Shown: positions 24,906-31,672 of the stretch, in pieces
Position numbering within the stretch: position 1 is the stretch's first letter
Layout: each line of letters starts with the position of its first letter
DNA from: Amycolatopsis thermalba
GTDB lineage: Bacteria > Actinomycetota > Actinomycetes > Mycobacteriales > Pseudonocardiaceae
Reading direction: 5' to 3'
DNA length: 39,248 nt
Assembly: GCF_003385215.1 (NCBI RefSeq)
Contig: NZ_PQHW01000066.1
Location: 1-39,248 of the forward strand
Made by a program: the position numbers and the translations under genes
Notes under the pieces: model-generated
The model's input: only the letters and a program-made list of their open reading frames with translations
Told to the model about the DNA's origin: nothing
Database searches by the model: none

Positions 24906-25184
24906 TCAGGCAGCGGCGGGCTGCTCGGTGGTCAGTTGGTCGACGTAGGCCGTGAGTGCGGCGGCCGGGACTCGGCGGAGGTGTCCGATCCGGACGGTTG
25001 CGATGTGCCCGGCCTTGATGAGCGCGTACATAGTGGTGCGGCCGACGCTGAGGGCGCGGGCCGCGTCTTCGACGGTCAGCAGAACGCGAGCCTTCTCGAC
25101 GGCGCGGGTGGGTTTCATCTGGGTGTCCATCTGGTGTGCTACTTCCTTCTGTGCAAGGTCGGCATGTCGGCTGTGTCGCGGCAT
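24906..25184 (-). CDS. xis: Excisionase / HTH (MerR-N, Xis) protein
   Basis: 92 aa. HTH domain LLTVEDAARALSVGRTTMYALIKAGHIATVRIGHLRRVPAAALTAYVDQL (about 35-85) is the excisionase-type winged helix. ATG 25184 is picked for its GAGGAGG 6 nt upstream; a start at the MDTQMK methionine, preceded by AAGGAAG, would drop 18 residues. It is 19 nt before int, so xis-int form one operon as in pSAM2. Needed to turn the recombination toward excision. Confidence 0.9.
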   Translation of the reverse strand: MPRHSRHADLAQKEVAHQMDTQMKPTRAVEKARVLLTVEDAARALSVGRTTMYALIKAGHIATVRIGHLRRVPAAALTAYVDQLTTEQPAAA

Positions 25185-25352
25185 AGCTGGCCTCCTCAGG
25201 CAAGAGTCATCACCCCCCTGTTTTCGCCACACAGAGTTACCGCCGCCGGGGCGTTGGGCGGGTACGGGGGCGGAATATGTGGGCGGAGTGGCGGAAGTGT
25301 GGGTTGAAACCCGGAAACCCCGCAAAGTGGCCCTGGAGCTGGGGATTTATTC

Positions 25353-25530
25353 GCGGGGTTTGGTGGGGTCAGCGGGTTCGGCAAACCCCGCAAACCCCGC
25401 AGAGTTGCGGGGTTTGCGGGGTTTGAGCCTGAGCCACTGGAAGTGAAACCCCGCAAGCTGTAACCGATGTTTCCCCTGTTCAGAGCTGATTGCCCGGCTC
25501 TGCTGCGGGGTTTGCGGGGTTTGCGGGTTT
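25353..25530. repeat. GCGGGGTTT iteron-like array with long hairpin
   Basis: At least eight exact copies of the 9-mer GCGGGGTTT (or its complement): 25353, 25383, 25392, 25407, 25416, 25446, 25505 and 25514, plus a shortened copy at 25523. Four copies at 25383-25424 form a 19-bp stem with a 6-nt loop. It lies in the 366-nt gene-free gap (25185-25550) between the helicase and xis. It could be a replication origin, a regulator-binding array for xis-int, or a terminator. No protein is credited here. Confidence 0.85.
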
Positions 25531-25550
25531 GTTTCCCGGGGTTGGGCTTG

Positions 25551-27152
25551 TCAGCCGGTGCGTTCGACCCAATAGGTGTTCATTTTGGTGTGAGGGTCGA
25601 GAACGCTGCGTAACACCACGTCGCCCCGCCAGCGGTCGACTTGTCCGGTGAGACGGCGTCCGAGGGACTTGGTGGTGAGCGGCTTGCCTCCGGCGGTGGT
25701 GGGGAAGGTGCCGGCCCAGGGGTCGGGGCCGACGACGACTTCGGCGCTCCCCCGTACCTGCTGGGCGGTGAGGGGCTGCTCGCCGTGCAGGTCGTGCCAG
25801 GCCAGCAGGAACGCTCGCCATTCCGCGGCGTCGTCATCCAGCTCCCGGGCACGTTCGGCGTTGCCCAGGAAGCCCTCGATGCCGTGGTGGGCGAGGAACC
25901 CGCCGAGGTGCTGGGCCCAGCGGGTGAACTGCCGCATCTGCGGGACACCGGCGGAGGTGGGGGCGCCGGCGGCGGTCCAGTCGAGGATGAGCACGAGCAG
26001 GTGCCACAGCACGGTGGCCTGGTTTGCCGGGGCGAGAATCCAGCTGTCGAGGTTGGGGATGGTGAACCCGGTCCGGGCCTCCGGGCGGGGGCAGTTGGGA
26101 TCGAGGCGGACCCACACGGTGCGGGAGGCCATGTCCCCGCCGGTGCGCAGGTTGTTGCCGGTGGCCAGCCAGAGCCGGTCGTTGGGGTAGGTGGCGGCGG
26201 CGTTGGTGCCCAGCCGCCGGTCGGTCCAGGTGCGTTCGGTGACCAGCCGCGCGAGCACGGCGGAGTCGATCACGTGTCCCTCCACGAGATTGTCGAACAC
26301 CACCGCGCCGCACTGGTCGGCGAGCACGGTGGTGATGGCTTTGCGCAGTTCGTCCTCGGAGTCGGTCCAGGTCAGCACCCGCTGCCCGACCAGCAACCCG
26401 ACACACCCGGCGAGGATGGTCTTGCCCGAGCCCGGCATGGAGGCGTCGATAACGCCGAAGGGCGCCAGGGTGCGGGTGAAGGGCCGGATGATCGGCGTGA
26501 CGAGCAGCGCGAGGTAGTTCGCCCGGTCGGCCAGCTCCCGCCAGGGGAAGTCGCGCAGGAACCGCTCCAACAGGAACTCCCGCGCCGCGGCGACCTGCTC
26601 GCCGCTGGGCTGGTCGGGCACGGGGGGCAGGTGGGTGTTGCCGGCGAGGTAGAACCCGGTGGCCGGGTCGTAGCCCGGGGCTTGCAGCAGCGTGCCGTCC
26701 TGGCGCAGCACCGGGGTGGAGATGATCCGGCGCAGCACCGGCAGCCCCGGCCACGAGCGGCGGGCGAGCACCGGGGCCAGCACCGGCCCGGGCGGGGAGA
26801 CCTCGACATCGGTGGTGTTGCCCTTCTCGTCCACCCTCGGCCGCACCACGTCGGCGTGCTGGGCGAGCAGCGAGGCCAGCAGCGGTGGTTTGAGCGGGGT
26901 GGCCGACAACGGCAGCGCCACGTCCTCATCCCCGGCGGTGGGGTCGGCCGCGCCGGAGACCGACTCCAGGGCGACCGGGTTGCCGTCGCTGACGTAGGTG
27001 TCGGGGATGAGGCGGGCATCGAGGGCTTCGGTGAGCACGCGGATGGTCTCGGGTGCGGCCCCGACCCGCACCCGGGGCCGCCCGCCCGCACCGACCGTCC
27101 ACAACCGCCGCCGCTGGCCGGTGTCGGGGGCGTTGTCCGGGGTGCTGCTCAT
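25551..27152 (-). CDS. P-loop ATPase, probable replicative helicase of the element
   Basis: 533 aa. The N-terminal half (1-180) has a Pro-rich region of unknown fold. The ATPase core has Walker A MPGSGKTI (239-246), Walker B AVVFDN (283-288) and a sensor-1 ATGNN with a following conserved Arg (GGDMASRTVWV), in the manner of SF3/D5-like helicases paired with Prim-Pol. The C-terminus is a small domain probably binding DNA (KSLGRRLTGQVDRWRGDVVL). With the primase-polymerase it likely drives replication of the excised circle. The gene starts 2 nt after the whiB stop; iteron-like repeats follow it. Confidence 0.8.
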   Translation of the reverse strand: MSSTPDNAPDTGQRRRLWTVGAGGRPRVRVGAAPETIRVLTEALDARLIPDTYVSDGNPVALESVSGAADPTAGDEDVALPLSATPLKPPLLASLLAQHADVVRPRVDEKGNTTDVEVSPPGPVLAPVLARRSWPGLPVLRRIISTPVLRQDGTLLQAPGYDPATGFYLAGNTHLPPVPDQPSGEQVAAAREFLLERFLRDFPWRELADRANYLALLVTPIIRPFTRTLAPFGVIDASMPGSGKTILAGCVGLLVGQRVLTWTDSEDELRKAITTVLADQCGAVVFDNLVEGHVIDSAVLARLVTERTWTDRRLGTNAAATYPNDRLWLATGNNLRTGGDMASRTVWVRLDPNCPRPEARTGFTIPNLDSWILAPANQATVLWHLLVLILDWTAAGAPTSAGVPQMRQFTRWAQHLGGFLAHHGIEGFLGNAERARELDDDAAEWRAFLLAWHDLHGEQPLTAQQVRGSAEVVVGPDPWAGTFPTTAGGKPLTTKSLGRRLTGQVDRWRGDVVLRSVLDPHTKMNTYWVERTG

Positions 27153-27154
27153 GA

Positions 27155-27673
27155 TCAGGACTCCTTGACGTCTCCGGGTTGGTGGTCCAGGCGCCCGCGG
27201 GCGCGGCAGCGGACGACGGTGCGTGGGGTGATGCCCAGCTGCTCGGCGATCTGCTGCGCGGTCAGCCCGAGGCGGGTGAGCCGGGCGACCTCGCGGTCAC
27301 GGTGGCCGGACTTGCTGCGGGGTGGGCGGCCACGGAGCAGGGCGCGGCGTTCGCGTTCGGTGAGCCCGCCCCACACGCCGAACCGCTCCTTGCGGGCCAG
27401 GGCGTAGGCCAGGCACGCGGCCCGCACCGGGCAGAGCACACAGCGCTGCTTGGCCGCGGCCACCGTCTCGGCGGCCTGCCCGCCCGGGTCGGGGAAGAAC
27501 ACCTCCGGCGCCGCGCCGTCGCGGCAGGCGGCCAGGTCGCGCCAGGCCAGCTCGTCCCGGTCGACGTCCAGGTCGGCCCACGACACCACCGGTGTGCGAG
27601 GGCGGTGCGGGACCGCCGTGGCGGTGATGGTCCGGAACGGACGGTCAGGATCGAGGGTGCGCGGTGTGGGCAT
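27155..27673 (-). CDS. WhiB-family protein with C-terminal HTH
   Basis: 172 aa from ATG 27673, overlapping the methyltransferase stop (TGATG). The WhiB domain (about 43-115) has four cluster Cys residues, Cys50, Cys78, Cys81 and Cys87 (C-x27-C-x2-C-x5-C), and the GVWGG turn at 99-103. After a basic linker (GRPPRSKSGHR) comes a clear HTH (about 125-160: REVARLTRLGLTAQQIAEQLGITPRTVVRCRARG). Ordinary WhiB proteins are 80-130 aa and lack it. Should hold a 4Fe-4S cluster and regulate transcription with a sigma factor; the added HTH suggests it also binds DNA alone. Confidence 0.93.
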   Translation of the reverse strand: MPTPRTLDPDRPFRTITATAVPHRPRTPVVSWADLDVDRDELAWRDLAACRDGAAPEVFFPDPGGQAAETVAAAKQRCVLCPVRAACLAYALARKERFGVWGGLTERERRALLRGRPPRSKSGHRDREVARLTRLGLTAQQIAEQLGITPRTVVRCRARGRLDHQPGDVKES

Positions 27674-29223
27674 CAGGCAGCCTCTTCCAGGGTGTCGTGG
27701 ACGGTGGTGTCGAGGGAGGCGACGACGGAGCGGACGAGCCATTCGGCGGCGGGCGGGGTGACGCCGTTGCCGAGCTGGCGGACCTGCTCGCGCTTGGTGC
27801 CGGTGATCACGTAGTCCGGGGTGAATGCCATGGCGGCCTGGATCTCGGCGACGGTGAGCATCCGGAAGGTGCAGTCCTCTGCCGCCGGGGTCTCGTGTGG
27901 CCAGCCCACGAGGGACTGGTGTCCGCGGGTGGTTAGGGTGCGGGCGGGTTCGGTGGCGGGGGTGCACATCTCGCCGCCGTCGCCCTTGCTCGAGTTGTGG
28001 CGCACGAGCATGTGGTGGTTGCCCGACGCGCACACGGTCGCGAGGGGTTCGTGGACGTGGCGGGCGTCGCTGCCGCCGCCGCGCAGCTCGGCGATGAACG
28101 CCACTCCGTAGCGGTCCCGGGTGGTCAGCGTCCCGACAGGTCGGTCGGCCGGGGAGGCGTGGGTGGCGGTGCCGTAGTAGGGCACCACGAGCGCGTCCTG
28201 GTGCCGCGTGGTCTGCGTCCGGAACGCCTCGCTGGTGGGACGGGCTTCCTTGCCCTCGCGGCCCTCCAGCGGCACGAGCAGCCCTTCGGCCTCGCGGGTG
28301 GTGCGGGTGCGGAACGGGTGGTCGACCGGGTAGCTGGTGTCGTTCCACGACCCACCCGCGGTGACGAGCTGCGGGACGGCGTAGCGGGCCAGGCCGGCGC
28401 GGATGCGCGCCATCGTCTTCTCCGACAGCGGCTTGTCCCGGTCGCCGATGCGCTGCCCCGGCACGCTCCAGTCGATCGCCGCCGCCGCGGGCAGCACGTA
28501 CGGTTCCACGACCTGGTTGCGGCACGTGGTGCTCGGGCAGCGATAGACGTACTGCTGCCGATAGCGCCCGACCCGGGCGGTGCCCTTCCACGCCTGGATC
28601 GCCCGCACCTCCCGCTCGCAGGCCGGGCACCACGCCTTCGGGCGGATGTCGAGGTCGGGCGCTCGGTTGCCCTTGCGCCAGAACACCACGTACATCCGGT
28701 CCCGCGACTGCGGCGCCCGAGGCGCGGCGATGGCGGGGGCGTGCATGCTGTTGAGGGACACGATCTTGTGGTCGTAGCCGTAGGAGTCCATCGCCATCAG
28801 CCACGCCCGAAACGGCGCCCACTTCGCCGCATCGACCACGTTCTCCACGATCACGGCGTCGTAGCGGTGCACCTCGGCGAAGCGCGGCACGTCCCACATC
28901 GTCGCCCGCGACCGCTCCGCCACGTGGTCCGGCGCGGGCTCGTCGAACAGACTCGGCTGCACCTCGGCGCGCTTGCGGCCCTTGGCGATGGAGTGGTTGG
29001 TGCACTCCGGCGAGGCCCACAGGATGGTGGTGCGCCGGTAGCGGCGCGGCTCCACCTGGGAGATGTCAGCGCAGTCGTGCTCGCAGTCGGGGAAGTTCGC
29101 GGCGTGGGTCTCGATCGCCCGCGGACTGTGGTTGGCGGCCATCACCAGCTCCACACCCGGGACGGCGGTCGCGCCGAGCCCGGAACCCCCGGCTCCGCAG
29201 AACAGATCGGTCACGGTGAACAT
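27673..29223 (-). CDS. DNA (cytosine-5-)-methyltransferase
   Basis: 516 aa from ATG 29223, overlapping the Prim-Pol stop (ATGA). Motif I DLFCGAGGSG (6-15), motif IV SPECTNHS with catalytic Cys74 (PEC instead of the common PPC), motif VI ENV (127-129), motif VIII QSRDRM (172-177) and motif IX/X QLGNGVTPPAAEWL (483-496). A four-Cys insertion (199, 202, 229, 234) looks like a zinc ribbon. The target-recognition region (301-440) has about five diverged repeats of P-x-x-T-x-TTR-x4-GLV form. No restriction enzyme is linked, so it may protect the element from host systems or mark its replication. Confidence 0.95.
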   Translation of the reverse strand: MFTVTDLFCGAGGSGLGATAVPGVELVMAANHSPRAIETHAANFPDCEHDCADISQVEPRRYRRTTILWASPECTNHSIAKGRKRAEVQPSLFDEPAPDHVAERSRATMWDVPRFAEVHRYDAVIVENVVDAAKWAPFRAWLMAMDSYGYDHKIVSLNSMHAPAIAAPRAPQSRDRMYVVFWRKGNRAPDLDIRPKAWCPACEREVRAIQAWKGTARVGRYRQQYVYRCPSTTCRNQVVEPYVLPAAAAIDWSVPGQRIGDRDKPLSEKTMARIRAGLARYAVPQLVTAGGSWNDTSYPVDHPFRTRTTREAEGLLVPLEGREGKEARPTSEAFRTQTTRHQDALVVPYYGTATHASPADRPVGTLTTRDRYGVAFIAELRGGGSDARHVHEPLATVCASGNHHMLVRHNSSKGDGGEMCTPATEPARTLTTRGHQSLVGWPHETPAAEDCTFRMLTVAEIQAAMAFTPDYVITGTKREQVRQLGNGVTPPAAEWLVRSVVASLDTTVHDTLEEAA

Positions 29224-30095
29224 CAGGCGGCCTCCTTGCGGCGGACGGGATTGCGGGATCCGGCGGTCAGGCCGGCGTCGACGACGCGGGCGACTTCGGC
29301 GTCGTTGGGGGGCCAGTGCTCGGGGCCGATGAGGGTCTGGCCGGCGGCGATCAGCTCGGCGCGGGCGGTGGCGTGGTCGATCAGTCCGGCGCCGACCTTG
29401 CGGCCGATGGTGTAGGCCGCCGACGCCAGCGTTTCGTTGTGGCGGCCCGGGTCGGCGGCGCGGATGCGGTCGCACTCGCCGCGCAGCGCGGCGGCGCCAT
29501 AGGCGGAAGGGTTGCCCGCGCGCAGCGTCACGGGCTGGGAGGTTGCGCTCGGGGTGGCCTTCTCGGTGCAGAGCTGCACGAGCCAGGCGGGCAGCTCGGC
29601 CGGGTCGCGCTCGTCGGCCAGCTCGTAGCCGCCCTGCTCGGTGACCGAGCCGGGGCCCACCACGTACCCGCCTCCGGCGCGGGTGTCCACCCGCGGGCAG
29701 AGCTGACCCTGGGAGTTGCGCAGCCGCACCCCGGGCGGGGCCTGGAAGTACAGGTGCCGCCCACCGGAGGGCGTGGTGACGGTGAAGGTGTCCGGCAGCG
29801 GTCCGCCGCGCTGCTCGGCCAAGGCAGTCAGCGCGGTGGCGCCGTCCGGCCCGCTCTCCTCCCCCTTGGGCACGTCCAGATCCACCACCACCAGCCGGGC
29901 GGGGCCGGTGGCCACAGCGATGTTCCAGGCGTCGGCGGCCCACGCGCGCCGGATCCGGCCCAGGTCGGTGGTGGCCCGCTGCTCCCAGTTCTTGATGGCG
30001 GGCTGCCGCTTGGTGCCTGGCCGCAGCGGGAACACCGGCCAGCCCATGCCGGCCAGGAACAGCGCCCACTCGGTCAGCGGGCTGTCGGTGGTCAT
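29223..30095 (-). CDS. Bifunctional primase/polymerase (Prim-Pol)
   Basis: 290 aa from ATG 30095, overlapping the upstream stop (ATGA). The Prim-Pol catalytic motifs are visible: VVVDLDVPKG with Asp72 and Asp74, SGGRHLYF (110-117) and DTRAGGGYVVGPGS (137-150). N-terminal WALFLAGMGWPVFPLRPGTKRP is the standard opening of phage and plasmid Prim-Pols. The C-terminal part (about 205-285) is a small helical domain. AICE replication initiators come as RepSA, RepAM and Prim-Pol types; this is the last. Acts with the downstream P-loop protein. Confidence 0.93.
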   Translation of the reverse strand: MTTDSPLTEWALFLAGMGWPVFPLRPGTKRQPAIKNWEQRATTDLGRIRRAWAADAWNIAVATGPARLVVVDLDVPKGEESGPDGATALTALAEQRGGPLPDTFTVTTPSGGRHLYFQAPPGVRLRNSQGQLCPRVDTRAGGGYVVGPGSVTEQGGYELADERDPAELPAWLVQLCTEKATPSATSQPVTLRAGNPSAYGAAALRGECDRIRAADPGRHNETLASAAYTIGRKVGAGLIDHATARAELIAAGQTLIGPEHWPPNDAEVARVVDAGLTAGSRNPVRRKEAA

Positions 30096-30751
30096 CGGGC
30101 ACCTCCGTCCGGGCAGCGGGCGAGTACGGCGGCCAGCGCGTCGTGTTCGGCCTGGTCGACCGAGAGCCGGTAGCGGGTCTTGATCTCGATCCACCGCGTG
30201 GCGTAGCCGCAGCGGTCCCGCTCCGGGAGCCAGTGCGCCGGGTCCTGGTCGCCCTTGGACCGGTTCGCGCGCGCCGTCACGACGACCAGGACGTCCGGGT
30301 CGTTGGCGTAGCGCTCCCGCTCCGCGCGGGACCACTGCCGCGGGCCGACGCGGCGGCCGTTCTCGCCGCGCCCGGAGTGGGCGACCTCGGCCAGCGGCAC
30401 GAGGTGGTCGATGTCCAGCTTGGCCGGGTCGGTGACGGTCACCCCGTCGTAGGGGCTGACCCAGGTTCCGGTGACCGGGCGGCATTGGTCGTCGGCGCGC
30501 ACACCCTGGCCCTGATCGAGCAGGGCCTGTTCGCGGGCGTTGCAGGTGCCGTGCACGGTGGACCAGTGCGGCCAGTCGTCGCGGTCGTAGTGCGCGCCGG
30601 TGTCCTCTGGGGCGATCGGCAGCGCGGCCAGGCTGGCGGGCGGGGAGGCTGGCGCGGCCGCAGTGTCGGCTGCGTCCGGGACCTCGCAGGCGGTTGTGGC
30701 GAGCAGCGCGGCGGCGAGCAGAGCCGCGGGCATGGCCGTGCGCGTGGACAT
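30092..30751 (-). CDS. Secreted lipoprotein HNH nuclease (DUF1524-type)
   Basis: 219 aa. Signal peptide with lipobox ATTAC (lipidated Cys22), an Ala/Pro/Ser-rich stalk (24-50), then a nuclease domain with KLDIDHLVPLAEV (His116) and TARANRSKGDQDPAHWLP (the N of HNH at Asn163), and Cys pairs that could be disulfides (70/90, 181/213). DUF1524/GmrSD_C-type secreted nucleases are frequent in actinobacteria. Here it overlaps the Prim-Pol start, so it is co-expressed with replication genes although the product should leave the cytoplasm. May act on DNA at the cell surface. Confidence 0.85.
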   Translation of the reverse strand: MSTRTAMPAALLAAALLATTACEVPDAADTAAAPASPPASLAALPIAPEDTGAHYDRDDWPHWSTVHGTCNAREQALLDQGQGVRADDQCRPVTGTWVSPYDGVTVTDPAKLDIDHLVPLAEVAHSGRGENGRRVGPRQWSRAERERYANDPDVLVVVTARANRSKGDQDPAHWLPERDRCGYATRWIEIKTRYRLSVDQAEHDALAAVLARCPDGGAR

Positions 30752-30899
30752 CGAACCTCTTTCCGAGCTAGCGGTGTTGGGGGCTGCCGGGCCGCGCGGA
30801 GGCAGGTCACGCGCGGCCCGGCAGCAGCGCGAGGGATGCTGGCGCTGGTGTGAGGACCGGGGCGGGGTTTTGGGGGTTGCCGGCTCGCTGCCGGGCGGG

Positions 30900-31346
30900 T
30901 CAGAGGGCGGAGCCGGAGAGGTGGCCGCGGGTGTAGAGGCGGTGGGCGGCGCGGTCGATGCGGCTCCAGTGCCGCCGCACGAGCGAGCGGGTGCGGGAGC
31001 GGATCCGGCCTTCGGACAGGCCGGTGTGTCGGCGGAGGCGGCGGACCTCGCACAGGTCGTGTTCGGAGGAGTCGGCGGCGGCGCGCAGCGCGGAGCCGAA
31101 CCAGTAGCCGGCGTAGCGGGTGAGCCAGTACGCCTCGGCCTCCTGCCCGGCCAGCAGGATCGCCAGGCTGATCTCGGGCTGGTCGGCGGAGACGTCGCGG
31201 TGGCGGGTGTGGCCGCTGGTGGTGTCGAGGTGGCAGTGGGCGACCTCGATGCCCTGCACGACGGCGATCACCCCGTGCCCGGCCTCGTGGGCGGCCAGGG
31301 CGCCCAGCGCGAGCGCCTCGTCGGTGTCGTAGCGGGGACGTCCCAT
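30900..31346 (-). CDS. Stand-alone M41 (FtsH)-like zinc peptidase-like protein
   Basis: 148 aa from ATG 31346 (GGAAGG upstream; an ATG at 31430 would only add basic residues). HEAGH at residues 20-24 is the zincin motif, SSEHDL (93-98) supplies the FtsH-like third ligand Asp97, and LAGQEAEAYWL (65-75) matches the FtsH M41 helix LGGRAAE. The C-terminus (RIDRAAHRLYTRGHLSG) also fits M41. No AAA ATPase domain or TM is present. It may cut a small or unfolded target, or be an inactive binder. First gene of the replication operon. Confidence 0.75.
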   Translation of the reverse strand: MGRPRYDTDEALALGALAAHEAGHGVIAVVQGIEVAHCHLDTTSGHTRHRDVSADQPEISLAILLAGQEAEAYWLTRYAGYWFGSALRAAADSSEHDLCEVRRLRRHTGLSEGRIRSRTRSLVRRHWSRIDRAAHRLYTRGHLSGSAL

Positions 31347-31672
31347 CGGTCGGTCCTTCCGATGCTCGGCGGGGGTCGCGCGGCGGCAGATGCCGCGAGC
31401 TGCCACGCGAGAGCGCGGCAGCATCAGCACCCCCAGGAGTGACTGTGTGTGACTGAATGTTGGCGTGTGGACGCGCCGGAGGTGCCTGACGGAGGGCGTG
31501 AACGGGCGCGTGAATCAGCGGTGGGCGCGTGAATATTCACCGCCGGGCCAGTTCGACCCGTTCACGCGACTTGAAGTGCGAGGATGAGGCGCGAGTGAAT
31601 GCGGTGAGCGGGTGGGCGCGGCCCCGCCGGGGTGGTGTCAGGCCGGGGTTCGGCGGGGCCGCGCGTGGTCAC
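31347..31672. promoter_or_regulatory. Regulatory gap with GTGAA repeat cluster
   Basis: 326 nt without a gene, upstream of the M41-like gene and of the replication operon. It contains GGCGTGAA (31496), GCGCGTGAA (31506), GCGCGTGAATATTCAC (31526-31540, a palindrome TGAATATTCA core) and GTTCACGCG (31559, inverted). Repeated half-sites in both orientations suggest operators for an element-coded repressor or a transfer (clt) site. Confidence 0.55.

Noticed and set aside
25196-25456. Minus-strand frame with repeating Asn-Pro-Ala and Leu-Arg-Gly residues
   Set aside because: The repeats come from the GCGGGGTTT DNA array, not from protein selection; no ribosome site.
25353-25530. CRISPR array
   Set aside because: Repeats are only 9 nt, occur in both orientations and lack uniform spacers; no cas genes.
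27155-29020. Single long minus frame seeming to fuse a large N-terminus to WhiB
   Set aside because: The upstream part is a shadow of the methyltransferase gene; the WhiB gene has its own ATG coupled to the methyltransferase stop.
27673-29223. Restriction-modification system
   Set aside because: No restriction endonuclease gene adjoins the methyltransferase; the nearby HNH protein has a lipoprotein signal and is not a likely partner.
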